The translations under genes were made by a program, and so were the position numbers. A stretch of DNA of 64,000 nucleotides from Rahnella rivi (lineage in GTDB: Bacteria > Pseudomonadota > Gammaproteobacteria > Enterobacterales > Enterobacteriaceae). This document shows positions 1-11,000 of this stretch, in pieces. Below the pieces are notes generated by a model. That model saw only the letters and a program-made list of their open reading frames with translations. It did not search any database and was not told the origin of the DNA. Numbering within the stretch: position 1 is the stretch's first letter; each line of letters starts with the position of its first letter. Location: contig NZ_JAFMOX010000045.1 of assembly GCF_019049655.1 (NCBI RefSeq), positions 24,035-88,034 on the forward strand, in the 5' to 3' direction.

Positions 1-187
1 AGTTCGCGGTAACGCGTTCAAGCCCGCTCTCAAAACTGTGATCCAGTCTGGCAACTTCATACCAGGTGCCGAGATAACGGTTGAGTTCGAAATTATTGAC
101 GACTTTGACATCTTTCGGTGGGGTAACGCTGCAGGCGACAGAGAGCAGTGCCGTGACGATGACACCCAGTTTTGACCAGATACGCAT
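1..187 (-). CDS. blc: Outer membrane lipoprotein Blc (lipocalin), N-terminal part, cut by window edge
   Basis: Only the first 62 codons are inside the window; the gene runs off the left edge. Reading the minus strand from ATG at 187 gives a short signal sequence ending in a lipobox-like L-S-V-A-C, then the lipocalin signature G-T-W-Y-E around residues 41-45. Family knowledge: Blc is a bacterial lipocalin anchored in the outer membrane that binds lysophospholipids and fatty acids under envelope stress. The position directly downstream of frdABCD matches E. coli synteny. The call rests on the N-terminus only, but the lipobox, the GxW motif and the context agree. Confidence 0.85.
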   Translation of the reverse strand, partial: MRIWSKLGVIVTALLSVACSVTPPKDVKVVNNFELNRYLGTWYEVARLDHSFESGLERVTAN

Positions 188-257
188 AAATATTCCTTCC
201 TTAGGTAAGCATCTAAGTGTAGGTAACATTTGAGAAAAAAGGAAAAGAACAGAGAGG

Positions 258-287
258 AAAAATCAGCGGCCAGAGAGCAGGCCGCTG
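258..287 (-). terminator. Intrinsic terminator of the frdABCD operon
   Basis: An 8-bp perfect stem (CAGCGGCC/GGCCGCTG, 264-271 with 280-287) with an 8-nt loop is followed on the minus strand by a run of five T at 258-262. It lies between the frdD stop and blc, where E. coli has the frd terminator. Confidence 0.8.
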
Positions 288-307
288 TGAGGTCAGATCG
301 TCAGGGA

Positions 308-667
308 TCAGAGACGGATCAATACGATAAGGGTGACGATGGTTAAGATCGACGCCAGACCGTAGAACACCCATTTCCCGGCGGGAACGTGGATCTTCAG
401 GTCATGCATGGCGTGATGGATCCTGTGCAGACCGCACCACAAAGGCAGCACGATCATCAGCAGCAGGAACAGACGGCCGATCCAGCTTTGTGCGAAAGCC
501 AGTACGCGCGGGTAGCTCAGTGCTTCACCGGGAAAGAAACCCAGCGGCAGCAGGAAACACACCAGCAAAATCATCACCGGCGCGAAGATTGCGCTCCACA
601 TACCCCCGGCGCCAAACAGCCCCCAGAATACCGGTTCATCTGAACGTTTAGGCAGAGTATTTTTCAT
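308..667 (-). CDS. frdD: Fumarate reductase membrane subunit D
   Basis: This 119-residue protein has three hydrophobic helices (about residues 28-48, 64-80 and 98-118) and the FrdD-like start [22 protein letters not shown]. With FrdC it anchors the catalytic FrdAB dimer to the inner membrane and carries the menaquinol site, so that fumarate can act as terminal electron acceptor under anaerobiosis. It is the last gene of frdABCD, 9 bp after frdC. Length equals the E. coli protein. Confidence 0.97.
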   Translation of the reverse strand: MKNTLPKRSDEPVFWGLFGAGGMWSAIFAPVMILLVCFLLPLGFFPGEALSYPRVLAFAQSWIGRLFLLLMIVLPLWCGLHRIHHAMHDLKIHVPAGKWVFYGLASILTIVTLIVLIRL

Positions 668-676
668 TTCGCCTCC

Positions 677-1087
677 TCAAAGAAACAGCGCGATGGCAAG
701 GATCACCAGCGTCACAACCACGGTCACGCCCCAAAAACCAGCAATCACCGGCTCCGGCCCCATCTTCCTGTCTTTGATAATCACGATGGAGGCTTTAGGC
801 GCCAGCTCGAACCAGGTTTTGGTGTGCAGCAGCGCCGCCAGCAGGGCGATCAGGTTGATCAACATGACCACCGGATTTTGCAGAAAATCCACAAAACCCG
901 CCCAGCTTTCAGGCCCGTTACGTAGCGAGAAAACGCCAGCCAGCAGCAAAAGGCTGAACCAGACGGCCGGAACCGACGTGCCTTCGCGCAGCATATAAAA
1001 ACGGTAGAAAGGCAGGCTTTTCCACCAGCTGGCTTTCATCTCACGCACGTAGGGTTTGCGCTTGCTGCCCGTACTTTGAGTCGTCAT
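677..1087 (-). CDS. frdC: Fumarate reductase membrane subunit C
   Basis: This 136-residue inner-membrane subunit starts at M-T-T-Q; an in-frame start five codons upstream is less likely because the family begins here and a purine-rich AGGGAGGAAAAT precedes this ATG. It shows the FrdC signature K-R-K-P-Y-V-R-E-M near residue 15 and [17 protein letters not shown], then three membrane helices. Together with FrdD it forms the quinol-binding anchor. It starts 11 bp after the frdB stop, consistent with one transcript. Confidence 0.96.
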   Translation of the reverse strand: MTTQSTGSKRKPYVREMKASWWKSLPFYRFYMLREGTSVPAVWFSLLLLAGVFSLRNGPESWAGFVDFLQNPVVMLINLIALLAALLHTKTWFELAPKASIVIIKDRKMGPEPVIAGFWGVTVVVTLVILAIALFL

Positions 1088-1098
1088 ATTTTCCTCCC

Positions 1099-1833
1099 TC
1101 ATTGCGGTCTGAGCCTCGCGATCATGAAGTCTTTAGCGCTTTCGACTTTGCCTTGCTGAATGGCGGCGGCAGGGTCAACGTGCTTCGGACAGACTTCGGA
1201 GCAATACCCGACAAACGTACAGCTCCAGACACCGTTCTGACTGTTAAGCTGTGGCATTCGCTGCGCTTTACCCTGGTCGCGGTTATCGAGGTTGTAACGA
1301 TGTGCCAGCGTGATGGCGGCCGGGCCGATGAACTCCGGATTTAACCCGAACTGCGGGCAGGCGGCATAACACAAACCGCAGTTGATACAGCCGGAGAACT
1401 GATGATATTTCTCCATCTGCGCCGGTGTCTGATTACCCGGCCCCTGATCGACGGTACGTGAATTACCGATGATGTAAGGCTTAATGGCTTCGAGGCTTTC
1501 GATAAAGTGAGTCATATCGACCACCAAATCGCGTTCCACCGGGAAGTTGCCCAGCGCTTCAATCTGCATCCCTTGCGGGTATTCACGCAGGAAGGTTTTA
1601 CAGGCCAGTTTGGGCACGCGATTGATCATCATGCCGCAGGAGCCACAAATTGCCATGCGGCATGACCAGCGGTACGAAAGGTCTGGCGCAAGATGATCTT
1701 TGATATAACCGAGGGCATCGAGAACGGAGGTTGTCTCATCGAAAGGGACGTCATACACCACCGGATGCGGCGCGCTGTCCGTCTCCGGGTTATAGCGCAT
1801 GATTTCAACCTTCAGGCTGTGCATTTTAGCCAC
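1099..1833 (-). CDS. frdB: Fumarate reductase iron-sulfur subunit
   Basis: FrdB passes electrons from menaquinol at FrdCD to the FAD of FrdA. The sequence shows the [2Fe-2S] ferredoxin motif [10 protein letters not shown] and later [12 protein letters not shown] and [13 protein letters not shown] for the [4Fe-4S] and [3Fe-4S] clusters. I choose the GTG start at 1833: it gives 244 residues, the E. coli length, and has AAGGAG seven bases upstream. This start overlaps the end of frdA by 8 bp, indicating translational coupling. A longer reading from 1875 has no family support. Confidence 0.95.
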   Translation of the reverse strand: MAKMHSLKVEIMRYNPETDSAPHPVVYDVPFDETTSVLDALGYIKDHLAPDLSYRWSCRMAICGSCGMMINRVPKLACKTFLREYPQGMQIEALGNFPVERDLVVDMTHFIESLEAIKPYIIGNSRTVDQGPGNQTPAQMEKYHQFSGCINCGLCYAACPQFGLNPEFIGPAAITLAHRYNLDNRDQGKAQRMPQLNSQNGVWSCTFVGYCSEVCPKHVDPAAAIQQGKVESAKDFMIARLRPQ

Positions 1834-3625
1834 GGGATTGCTCCTTATCTTTTTTATCCTGAGTTTCGCCTGCACTGCCGTAAACGCGTTTGGCTGGCGG
1901 CAGCGTGGTGATTTTCACGTCCCCGTATTCCAGACGCGGCGAGGAATCAGGCTGATAAAATGCCAGGGTGTGCTTAAGGAAATTGACGTCATCGCGCTCG
2001 GTGCAGCCTTCATCCAGACGCTGATGTGCCCCGCGAGATTCACGACGGTTGATGGCGGAGTGCGCCATACATTCGGCCACTTCCAGGCCGTGGCCAAGCT
2101 CAATGGTGTACAGCAGATCGGTGTTGAAGACGCTGGAAGTGTCGTGGATTTTGACCCGTTTAAAGCGCTCTTTCAGCTCCGCCAGCTTGTCGATGGTTTT
2201 CTGCATAAGCTCGGTGGTACGGTAAATCCCGCAACCTTCTTCCATCGCCAGACCCATTTCATCGCGGAGAGTCGCCCAGTTTTCATCCCCTTCCTGCTGC
2301 ATCAGCGCTGACAGGCGATTTTCAATATCACGCACCTGAGCATCCAGCGCGGCGGTATTGCCAAAGTCTGTGGCCTGTGCAGCGCGCAACGCGGCCTGTT
2401 CACCGGCCATGCGTCCGAAGACCACCAGTTCTGCCAGAGAGTTGGAACCTAAACGGTTAGCGCCATGCAAACCGACGGAAGAACATTCGCCGACGGCAAA
2501 CAGCCCTTTAATCCGGGTTTCGCACTGTGCGTCAGTTTCGATGCCGCCCATGGTGTAGTGGGCGGTAGGGCGTACCGGGATCGGATCCGTGATCGGGTCA
2601 ACGCCGACGTAGGCTTTTGCCAGCTCGCAGATAAACGGCAGACGTTCGCGTAATTTTTTCTCGCCAAGATGGCGCAAATCCAGATAAACCACGTCGCCGC
2701 GCGGGGTTTCGATGGTGCGTCCGGCGCGCCATTCGTGCCAGAACGCCTGCGACACTTTGTCGCGAGGGCCGAGTTCCATGTATTTATTTTTCGGCTCACC
2801 CAGCGGTGTTTCCGGCCCCATGCCGTAATCCTGCAGATAACGGTAGCCGTCTTTGTTCACCAGAATACCGCCTTCACCACGACAGCCTTCAGTCATCAGG
2901 ATGCCGGAGCCCGGCAGACCGGTAGGGTGATATTGCACGAATTCCATATCACGCAGCGGCACGCCGTGACGGAATGCCATGCCCATACCATCGCCGGTCA
3001 CGATACCGCCGTTGGTGTTGTAACGGTAAACACGGCCTGCGCCACCGGTCGCCATGACAACCGCGTTAGCGCGGATCTGCACGCGGGTACCTTCCATCAT
3101 ATTGATGGCGACCACGCCGCGCACCTGACCGTCATCGACCAAAATATCAAGGACGAAATGCTCGTCGAAACGTTTGATTTGTGGGTATTTCAGGGAGGTC
3201 TGGAACAGGGTGTGAAGCATGTGGAAGCCGGTTTTATCGGCGGCAAACCAGGTGCGTTCGATCTTCATGCCGCCAAAACGACGGACGTTGACCGAGCCAT
3301 CTTCTTTGCGGCTCCACGGGCAGCCCCAGATTTCCAGCTGAGCCATTTCTGTCGGACATTGATGAACGAAATGATCCACCACATCTTGTTCACACAGCCA
3401 GTCGCCGCCGGAAACGGTATCCTGGAAGTGCAAATCAAAACTGTCATGATCCTGCGTCACCGCGGCAGAACCGCCTTCGGCGGCGACAGTATGGCTGCGC
3501 ATTGGGTACACTTTCGAAATCAATGCGATGTTCAGGTCAGGATTGGCTTCCGCTGCGGCTATTGCTGCGCGTAAACCCGCCCCACCTGCACCTATAATTG
3601 CAATATCGGCGTTAAAGGTTTGCAC
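1826..3625 (-). CDS. frdA: Fumarate reductase flavoprotein subunit
   Basis: This 599-residue catalytic subunit reduces fumarate to succinate on the cytoplasmic face of the inner membrane. The N-terminal dinucleotide-binding motif is I-I-G-A-G-G-A-G (residues 10-17). The segment [10 protein letters not shown] carries His45, the expected covalent FAD attachment site. The active-site region H-P-T-G and the C-terminal R-x-x-S-R-G-A-H-x-R are present. It is the first gene of frdABCD and diverges from epmA. Regulation is likely by FNR (see the promoter at 3763-3804). Confidence 0.97.
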   Translation of the reverse strand: MQTFNADIAIIGAGGAGLRAAIAAAEANPDLNIALISKVYPMRSHTVAAEGGSAAVTQDHDSFDLHFQDTVSGGDWLCEQDVVDHFVHQCPTEMAQLEIWGCPWSRKEDGSVNVRRFGGMKIERTWFAADKTGFHMLHTLFQTSLKYPQIKRFDEHFVLDILVDDGQVRGVVAINMMEGTRVQIRANAVVMATGGAGRVYRYNTNGGIVTGDGMGMAFRHGVPLRDMEFVQYHPTGLPGSGILMTEGCRGEGGILVNKDGYRYLQDYGMGPETPLGEPKNKYMELGPRDKVSQAFWHEWRAGRTIETPRGDVVYLDLRHLGEKKLRERLPFICELAKAYVGVDPITDPIPVRPTAHYTMGGIETDAQCETRIKGLFAVGECSSVGLHGANRLGSNSLAELVVFGRMAGEQAALRAAQATDFGNTAALDAQVRDIENRLSALMQQEGDENWATLRDEMGLAMEEGCGIYRTTELMQKTIDKLAELKERFKRVKIHDTSSVFNTDLLYTIELGHGLEVAECMAHSAINRRESRGAHQRLDEGCTERDDVNFLKHTLAFYQPDSSPRLEYGDVKITTLPPAKRVYGSAGETQDKKDKEQSRG

Positions 3626-3762
3626 TGCATTCCTCCACTATCATCAAAAAGATCGGGTTTGAAACACCCGCGAAACGCCTTCGGAATCGAAGGCTTAGTG
3701 AACCCTGATGACATACAGGCGCTGTCCCAGAGGGTAATATTCTTATTGTTTGTAAGGGAATT

Positions 3763-3804
3763 AGTATACCTAAGGGGTAGAAGGGGTAATTTGATGTGAA
3801 CGCG
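3763..3804 (-). promoter_or_regulatory. Candidate frdA promoter with FNR-type site
   Basis: On the minus strand a -10 hexamer TATACT lies at 3763-3768. A 14-bp FNR-like site at 3791-3804 has one perfect half (TTGAT on the plus strand) and one poor half. If transcription starts near 3756, the site is centred about 41.5 bp upstream, the usual position for FNR activation. The E. coli frd promoter also has a TATACT -10 and an imperfect FNR site. The spacing is measured; the assignment is inference. Confidence 0.5.
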
Positions 3805-3906
3805 GATTTAGGCTTTCTCTGCGTTGTGCTTCGCAAAATGAGATATTTGTTTGCCCACAGGATGCAGGTAGACTGCATGACTTTTCTGCATTCGGAGTAA
3901 ATCACC

Positions 3907-4884
3907 ATGAGCGAAACAGCCAGCTGGCAACCCAGCGCCTCCATCGCCAATCTGTTGAAGCGTGCGACTATCCTCACTGAGATCCGCCGTTTCTTTGCCG
4001 ATCGCGGCGTGCTGGAAGTCGAAACGCCAGCCATGAGCCAGGCCACGGTGACCGATATTCATCTGGTGCCTTTCGAGACGCGTTTCGTCGGGCCCGGAGC
4101 CGCAGAGGGCAAAACGCTGTATCTGATGACCAGCCCGGAATACCACATGAAACGCTTACTGGCGGCGGGCAGCGGTCCTATTTATCAGATGGGGCGCAGT
4201 TTTCGCAACGAAGAAGCCGGCATTCATCACAATCCTGAGTTCACGATGCTGGAGTGGTACCGTCCGCGTTATGACATGTACCGGCTGATGAATGAAGTGG
4301 ATGATTTACTGCAACAGGTACTCGACTGCAACAGTGCAGAAACGCTCTCTTACCAGCAGGCGTTCACCCGTCATCTGAATGTTGATCCGTTGTCTGCCGA
4401 CAAAGCGGAACTGCGCGAAGCGGCAGCGAAGCTGGATTTGTCGAATATTGCTGACACCGAAGAAGACCGCGACACATTATTACAACTGTTGTTCACCATG
4501 GGCGTGGAACCTCACATAGGCCGCGACAAGCCCGCGTTCGTGTATCACTTCCCGGCGACGCAGGCCTCTCTGGCGGAAATCAGCACGGAAGATCATCGCG
4601 TGGCCGAGCGTTTCGAGGTGTATTACAAAGGCATTGAACTGGCGAACGGTTTCCGCGAACTGACAGATGGTCGTGAACAGCGTCAGCGTTTCGAACAGGA
4701 CAACCGCAAGCGAGCGGCACGCGGCCTGCCCCAGCATCCTATCGATAACAACCTGCTGGATGCGTTAGAACACGGTATGCCGGAGTGTTCCGGTGTGGCG
4801 CTGGGCGTTGACCGCCTGATTATGATTGCGCTCGGCGCTACCAGCCTGAGCGATGTGCTGGCGTTCCCGGTGATGCGCGCCTGA
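3907..4884 (+). CDS. epmA: Elongation factor P--(R)-beta-lysine ligase EpmA
   Basis: EpmA (PoxA/GenX/YjeA) is a truncated class II lysyl-tRNA synthetase paralogue that attaches (R)-beta-lysine to the conserved lysine of EF-P, needed for relief of ribosome stalling at polyprolines. The 325 residues comprise only the catalytic core, without the anticodon-binding domain, as expected. Class II motifs are visible: motif 2 around [20 protein letters not shown] and motif 3 G-V-A-L-G-V-D-R-L near the C-terminus. A terminator follows at once. It is divergent from frdA as in E. coli. Confidence 0.96.
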   Translation: MSETASWQPSASIANLLKRATILTEIRRFFADRGVLEVETPAMSQATVTDIHLVPFETRFVGPGAAEGKTLYLMTSPEYHMKRLLAAGSGPIYQMGRSFRNEEAGIHHNPEFTMLEWYRPRYDMYRLMNEVDDLLQQVLDCNSAETLSYQQAFTRHLNVDPLSADKAELREAAAKLDLSNIADTEEDRDTLLQLLFTMGVEPHIGRDKPAFVYHFPATQASLAEISTEDHRVAERFEVYYKGIELANGFRELTDGREQRQRFEQDNRKRAARGLPQHPIDNNLLDALEHGMPECSGVALGVDRLIMIALGATSLSDVLAFPVMRA

Positions 4885-4895
4885 TCAGCGTTTGA

Positions 4896-4922
4896 GTCCT
4901 GACCGCCCGGTCAGGACTTTTT
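4896..4922 (+). terminator. Intrinsic terminator of epmA
   Basis: A perfect 9-bp stem GTCCTGACC/GGTCAGGAC (4896-4904 with 4909-4917), a GCCC loop and five T follow the epmA stop by 11 bp. Confidence 0.9.
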
Positions 4923-5151
4923 ACCTTCCCTTCCTTTTTCCCTTGCCCTTTTTTTGTGCATAAACCCGTTAACCGCGCATTTCATGAAACAAAAGTACCC
5001 AAATGGCGCGACACTGATTTGAAAGTTTCAGTGCGCCTGTTTTTCGGCTGGCCGCAGAAACCGGGCGTTGCAGGACGTTAAGGCAAATTTTTTCGTCACT
5101 GGCCTGCTTTATGCATAACAGGGTTATCACTCATTATCCCGGAAACCCGTT

Positions 5152-6516
5152 ATGTCTGAATCCAATGAAAAAGAACTGCTTTATGGACTGGAAGAGCGTA
5201 TCGCACCGGCGCCGGCATTCCTCACGGCAGTTCAGCACGTGCTTGCCAGTGTGGTGGGGATCATCACCCCGCCGCTGATTATCGGCTCGGTTCTCGGGCT
5301 GAACGCCTATTTACCTTATCTGATCAGCATGTCGCTGCTGGCTTCAGGCATCGGAACCTTTCTTCAGGCGCGCCGGTTTATGTCGGTTGGCGCGGGCATG
5401 ATTTGCCTGCAGGGCACCAGCTTTGCTTTTCTGGGGGTGATCTTGTCCGGAGGGCTGCTGGTCAAAAGCCGTGGCGGATCCCCCGAAGACATTATGGCGA
5501 TGATATTTGGTGTGAACTTCGTGGCAGCCTTCATTCCGCTGCTGGTCAGCCGTTTTATTGGTCAGATGCGCCGGGTTTTCACCCCGCTGGTGAGCGGTAC
5601 CGTTATCGCGCTGATTGGCATCAGCCTGATTAAAGTCAGCATTACTGACTGGGCTGGCGGACACGGCGCGGCGAATTTCGGCGCACCGGTCAATATTGGC
5701 CTTGGGGCACTGACGCTGCTGGTTATCGTCGCCTGTAACCGAATCAACGTGCGCTGGGTGCGTCTGTCTTCCATCGTTTCAGGCATCGTGGTGGGCTGCG
5801 TTGCGGCGTACCTGAGCGGGCATCTGCCACTGAAACCGCTGCAGGGGGACTGGTTTGCGCTGCCGCAGTTATTCCGCTTCGGCTTCAGGTTTGACTGGAT
5901 CATCTTCGTTCCCATCGCGCTGGTTTCCTTTATCAGTATTCTGGAAGCGGTTGGGGATCTGACCGCAAACTGCATGCTGTCGCAGCAGCCGATTGAAGGG
6001 GAAAGCTTCCGTAAACGCCTCAAGGGTGGAATTCTGGCGGACGGCGTCAGTTGTATGATTGCGGCGATGTTTTCGTCATTCCCGAACACCACGTTTGCGC
6101 AGAATAACGGCGTGATCCAGATGACCGGCGTCGCCAGCCGCTATGTCGGCATGTACATCGGCGGCGTTTTAGTTGTGCTGGGGTTGTTCCCGTTTATCGG
6201 CGGCATTCTGCAGCAAATACCCGCGCCGGTGCTGGGCGGGGCGACGCTGGTGATGTTTGGCAGCGTGGTGGCCGCCGGCATCCGCATCATGACCCAATCG
6301 CCGGTAGGACGCCGTGAAATGCTGATTATCGCCATTTCATTCGGTATCGGCCTGGGCATTGAAGCGGTACCCGAAGCGCTGGGGCAATTCCCGCCGATCG
6401 TCGGCAATATCTTTGGGCATGCGGTCACCAGCGGCGGTGTTGTCGCCATCCTGCTCAATTTACTGATGCCCGCTGAACGCGTCAGCGTGCTCGCAGAGGA
6501 AATGAAAGTTCACTGA
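5152..6516 (+). CDS. NCS2-family purine (xanthine/uric acid-type) permease
   Basis: This 454-residue multi-pass inner-membrane protein belongs to the nucleobase:cation symporter-2 family. It matches the XanP/XanQ branch: Q-H-V-L-A in the first helix, I-S-I-L-E-A-V-G-D-L-T-A in helix 8, and the family signature N-x-x-F-A-Q-N-N-G-V-I-Q-M-T-G-V-A-S-R-Y-V-G around residues 314-334. The family imports xanthine, urate or related purines with protons. The next gene encodes a purine-type deaminase, so the pair is probably a purine salvage or degradation unit. The exact substrate cannot be read from sequence. It lies where E. coli has yjeM/yjeN/yjeO. Confidence 0.85.
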   Translation: MSESNEKELLYGLEERIAPAPAFLTAVQHVLASVVGIITPPLIIGSVLGLNAYLPYLISMSLLASGIGTFLQARRFMSVGAGMICLQGTSFAFLGVILSGGLLVKSRGGSPEDIMAMIFGVNFVAAFIPLLVSRFIGQMRRVFTPLVSGTVIALIGISLIKVSITDWAGGHGAANFGAPVNIGLGALTLLVIVACNRINVRWVRLSSIVSGIVVGCVAAYLSGHLPLKPLQGDWFALPQLFRFGFRFDWIIFVPIALVSFISILEAVGDLTANCMLSQQPIEGESFRKRLKGGILADGVSCMIAAMFSSFPNTTFAQNNGVIQMTGVASRYVGMYIGGVLVVLGLFPFIGGILQQIPAPVLGGATLVMFGSVVAAGIRIMTQSPVGRREMLIIAISFGIGLGIEAVPEALGQFPPIVGNIFGHAVTSGGVVAILLNLLMPAERVSVLAEEMKVH

Positions 6517-6610
6517 TACATCGCGACTGCGCCCCTGGATCAGCAGACAGGGCATAACTGAGCTGACTCACTTTTTGAAGTTACCTTCGGACCAAAAAAG
6601 GACGTCAGAT

Positions 6611-7969
6611 ATGTCAGAGCTACGCACGTGGATCAAAAATCCGCTGGCTGTTTTTACCTCAAACACCCTGGAGGCACGCGGGGGCATTGTCATCGAAGGC
6701 GCGAAAATCGTCGAATTGCTGCCCCCCGGCCAGCCACCTTCGCAACCGGTGGATCATATTTTTGATGCCTCAGAGAGTGTTTTGCTACCGGGCCTGATTA
6801 ACACCCACCATCATTTTTATCAGACACTGACCCGGGCCTGGGCGCCCGTGGTCAATGTGCCGTTATTCCCGTGGCTGAAAAAATTGTATCCGGTCTGGGC
6901 GCGTTTGCAGCCTGAAGCGCTCGGGCTGGCAAGCCGCGTGGCGATGGCCGAACTGTTGCTGTCTGGCTGCACCACCACCACAGATCACCATTACTTGTTT
7001 CCGCAAGGGATGGAAGAAGCCATCGATGTGCAGGTGGACGTGGTCCGGGAACTGGGCATGCGTGCTTTACTGACGCGGGGCTCAATGAGCCTCGGTGAAG
7101 CGCAGGGCGGGCTGCCACCGGAACAGACGGTTCAGTCGGGCGAAACCATTTTGCGCGACAGTCAGCGGTTGATTGACCGCTATCACCAGCGCGGTGAAGG
7201 GGCATGGATGCAGATTGCGCTGGCGCCGTGCTCGCCTTTTTCCGTCACGACAGAAATCATGCGCGAAAGCGCCCGGCTGGCCCGGCGGGAAGATGTCCGT
7301 TTACACACGCATCTTGCGGAAACGCTGGATGAAGAGGCGTTCTGCCTGAAGATGTTTGGCCTGCGCACGGTGGATTATCTGGAAAGCGTCGGCTGGCTGA
7401 GTGACCGGACGTGGCTGGCGCACGGCATTCACTTTAACGACGATGAAATCCGCCGTCTCGGCGCGGCGGGCACCGGCATCTGTCATTGCCCGGTGTCGAA
7501 TATGCGGCTGGCGTCCGGCATGTGTCCGACGCGTGACCTGGAGGCCGCAGGCGTGCCGATTGGACTGGGCGTTGATGGTTCGGCATCAAATGACGCCTCG
7601 AATCTGATGTACGAAGCGCGGCAGGCACTGTATCTGCAACGGCTGAAATACGGTGCGGAATATGTGACGCCGGAAAGAGTGCTGGGCTGGGCGACGCGGG
7701 GTTCGGCGACGCTTATCGGGCGTGATGATATCGGACAGATCGCGGTAGGCAAGCAGGCCGACCTGGCGCTGTTTAAACTCGACGAGTTACGTTTCAGCGG
7801 CAGCCATGATCCCATTGCCGCCTTGTTACTGTGCGGCGCGGAGAAAGCCGATCGCGTGATGGTCGGCGGAAAATGGCGCGTCATTGACGGCCAGATTGTA
7901 GATATGGATGTGGCATCGCTGATATCACGACACCGTAAAGCCGCGGCGGCGCTGATCGCGGATCTGTAA
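6611..7969 (+). CDS. 8-oxoguanine deaminase-like amidohydrolase (guanine deaminase/TrzN superfamily)
   Basis: This 452-residue metal-dependent hydrolase has the amidohydrolase set: H-x-H in N-T-H-H-H-F-Y-Q near residue 65, H-T-H-L-A-E-T, A-H-G-I-H-F and the catalytic Asp in G-V-D-G-S-A-S-N-D. The pattern fits the clade characterised as 8-oxoguanine deaminase (Pseudomonas Pa0142 type), which converts 8-oxoguanine to urate; isocytosine or s-triazine hydrolase activity is the alternative. I chose the ATG at 6611 because AAAAGGACG precedes it and the family begins M-S-x-L-R-T-W-I-K-N-P; the in-frame start at 6575 is weaker. It is 94 bp behind the permease, in likely co-transcription. Confidence 0.8.
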   Translation: MSELRTWIKNPLAVFTSNTLEARGGIVIEGAKIVELLPPGQPPSQPVDHIFDASESVLLPGLINTHHHFYQTLTRAWAPVVNVPLFPWLKKLYPVWARLQPEALGLASRVAMAELLLSGCTTTTDHHYLFPQGMEEAIDVQVDVVRELGMRALLTRGSMSLGEAQGGLPPEQTVQSGETILRDSQRLIDRYHQRGEGAWMQIALAPCSPFSVTTEIMRESARLARREDVRLHTHLAETLDEEAFCLKMFGLRTVDYLESVGWLSDRTWLAHGIHFNDDEIRRLGAAGTGICHCPVSNMRLASGMCPTRDLEAAGVPIGLGVDGSASNDASNLMYEARQALYLQRLKYGAEYVTPERVLGWATRGSATLIGRDDIGQIAVGKQADLALFKLDELRFSGSHDPIAALLLCGAEKADRVMVGGKWRVIDGQIVDMDVASLISRHRKAAAALIADL

Positions 7970-7980
7970 ACTCAGGGCGT

Positions 7981-8008
7981 AAAAAAGGGCAGAGAAATCT
8001 GCCCTTTT
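7981..8008. terminator. Bidirectional terminator between the deaminase and mscM
   Basis: Stem GGGCAGA/TCTGCCC (7987-7993 with 7998-8004) with a GAAA loop is flanked by A6 on the left and T4 on the right, so it can end transcripts from both convergent genes. Confidence 0.85.
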
Positions 8009-8012
8009 AGGT

Positions 8013-11000
8013 TTATAAATCGCCCGGCGAACGCGAGCTTGTACCGCTGCGGCCACTGCCGCTGCTGCTGGTAAAGGTCGCGTTGTTGCCATTTTGCGCG
8101 CGGTGCAATGTTTCCATTCGCACCTGGAATGGCGGGAAGGGCAGCGTAATGCCGTGCTCGCGGAATCCGGCCAGAATTAGCTGATGAATTTCGTGGCGCA
8201 GGGGCATACGGTGCGCCATTTCGGCGGCATGCATACGCAATTCGAAAATCTGGATCCCCTGCTGCAAATCCACCAGATAGGCTTCCGGCACCGGCGTGTC
8301 GAGCACCAAAGAGCAGCGGTGCGCGGCGTTGAGCAGGATTTCAGTCACTTCTTCACTGTTTGCTTCGGAAGGAGCCGGTACGGTCAGTACCACACGCGTC
8401 ACGGAATCCGACAGCGACCAGTTGATGAACTGCTCAGTGATAAAGGCCTTGTTCGGCACGATAATCTCTTTACGGTCCCAGTCGGCAATGGTCGTGGCAC
8501 GGGTGTTGATCTTAGTGATGCTGCCCGTCAGGTTGCGGATCGTCACGGTATCGCCGATACGGATCGGTTTCTCGAACAAAATGATCAGGCCGGAAATAAA
8601 GTTGGCGAAAATCTCCTGCAAACCAAATCCAAGCCCCACACCCAGCGCGGCGACTAACCATTGCAGTTTTGCCCACTCGATGCCAATGAGCGAGAAGCCC
8701 ACCAGCCCGCCGATCAGCAGTAACACATATTTGGTGATGGTCAGTACGGCGTAACCGGTGCCCGGCGTCAGATCCAGATGTTGCAACAGCGCCAGTTCCA
8801 GCAGCGCCGGTAAATTACGCACCAGCTGCGTGGTGATGATCAGCACTAAAATCGCGATCAACACCGATCCCAGCGTGATTGGCTGCATGCTCTCAACGCC
8901 CTGAACGGTGGACGCCACCTGCCAGAGATGAATATTTTCCAGGAATGAGAAGGCCGAATGGATCTCCGACCACAGGAAGATCACCGAGATCAGCGCGATA
9001 AGCGTCAGCAGCGATCGCACCAGACGAAGTGACTGCGCGGAGATGGCATCCAGATCGACGACCGGCTCTTCAATTTCAACCGTACCTTCGTTACTGCTGT
9101 TGGCGTGATTCGCGTCTTCTTCGCCACGGGCGCGCTGATTGAGCATTTCGGCCCGACGCTGTTTGGCGCGTTCAAAGGCAATGCGGCGTCGCTGAATCAG
9201 CATCCAGCGGCGGATGATGTGATAAATCACCAGCAGCACAAACCATATGGCGACCGAGGTTTCCAGACGTGCCAGTAATGCCTGTGAGGTGGCGAGAAAG
9301 CCCATCAGTGAGGCGAGTGCCGCGACTATCGGCGCGCCAAGCAGCATCCACCACAGCGTATTGTTAAGCATGTTCTCGCTGTTGCCTTTTTTATCAAGGT
9401 ACAGCGGGATCCCCGCACGTTTCAGGCTGTGAGTGACCAGCGCCACCACCAGACACAGAATGACGAAGCACAGACGGCCCAGGGTGTTGGAGAATTCGCG
9501 GTCATTGAGATTATCGAATGTAATCAGCGCCATGATCAGCGGCACTATCACCCAGATAGACAACGCGTAGTAGCGCAGCGCGCGGGAAACGGCGCGCTGC
9601 GGCCAGCCGAAGTGGGTGACAAACAACCCCTGCGGATGCGCCAGCGCGGCGCTCACCATGAACGCCCACAGAATCGGCAGTGTTGCGGTCACCCCATCGC
9701 CAATCGCCACGGCAATCGGATATGGCCAGGCGCTTTGTAGCCCGAAGCCCAGAGCCGCCCACAGCACCGGCAGCGGCATCGCCACCAGAATCGACCAGAA
9801 TACCGTGCGCATTGTCAGCGAGAAGTGATCCTGCGTGACTTTGCCGACTTTGCTGCTGGCACGCGCCAGAAAGGCGTAATAGTGCTTACGGGAACTGATG
9901 CTGATAATGACCAGAATCAGTGCGCCAAACAGCGGCAGCAGGGTTTCTTTGCTGGTGACCATCATCATCGATGCGCCGCCGAGCTGGCTCAGGGAGTCTA
10001 GCGACACCAGGCGTTTCACGTCATGCGCCAGCATGACAGGGTAGGAAAGCCCGACCGGGCTGACGTCGGCCACCCAGAACAGATAACGGTGCGCGGCCTC
10101 ATGGACGTCATTCAGCGCTTCCACCAGCTGGCTGTTGGCGACTTTCAGCTTGGTCAGTTCGAGAATCTGCGTATCACAGCCTGAGAGCAGTGAATTGAGC
10201 AAATCGCGCTGGGTGCGAAGCTGCGCGTCGAGAATTTTTTGCTGCGCAGCCGTCAGCGGTTTGCCGTCGTCCTGACGCCCCTGACGGTAAACCGCTTGCT
10301 TATCGAGTAAATCTTCATAGTGCAGACGCTGAACGCGCAACTGACCCATGTCGCGGTCGAGCTGTTGCGGTTTTGGCATGTCCGGCAGACGGGAAACCTG
10401 CGCCCGCAGCGTTTCACCTAACAGATTGGATGCGCCCAGCCACTGTGCCTGTTCGCGAATGGTATTGATCGCCTGACGCACCTGCTGCGTTTGCGCGGCG
10501 GCCTGACGCTGCTGGGAGGAGATCAAATCCATCCGCTGCGCCTGCTGATTTAACGCCAGCGACAGTTCACGGTTGGATTGCAACTGCTGGCTGATGGAGT
10601 GGGGCAGTTCGCCGCTCTGTTCCGCCAGCAGCTCGGTTTTTTCAAGCGCCTGTTCCGCTTCACGCTGGCGCTGATTGTTCAGCGTATTGCGCAGAGCCTG
10701 CAATTGCTGATCGAGATAATCGGCGCGCTTCTTGTAGAGATCGGCGCGCATCCGCGACAGTTCCTGCCGGTTATTGGAAGAAAGCTGTGCCAGTTCAAGC
10801 TCATCCACTTTCGCCTTGCGTGCGGCAGATTCGGCCTGCAGTGCACTCAGCTGGGCTTGCGCGAGGATGGACGATGTGGCCGCCGCAGTGGCTGACTGGA
10901 TCCGCTGATCGATGTCGCCGAGCGCGTTACGCGCTTCCGACTGTTGCTGCGGGATTTGGCTGAGCGAGTCGCTGATATCGCGGGAGCGATCCTGCTCCTG

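Noticed and set aside
2669..3574. A 301-codon open frame on the plus strand across frdA
   Set aside because: It is the antisense shadow of the strongly conserved frdA and has no family resemblance.
4923..5151. A gene remnant or riboswitch before the purine permease
   Set aside because: No open frame or known purine-aptamer motif could be recognised; only ordinary promoter-like AT stretches are seen.
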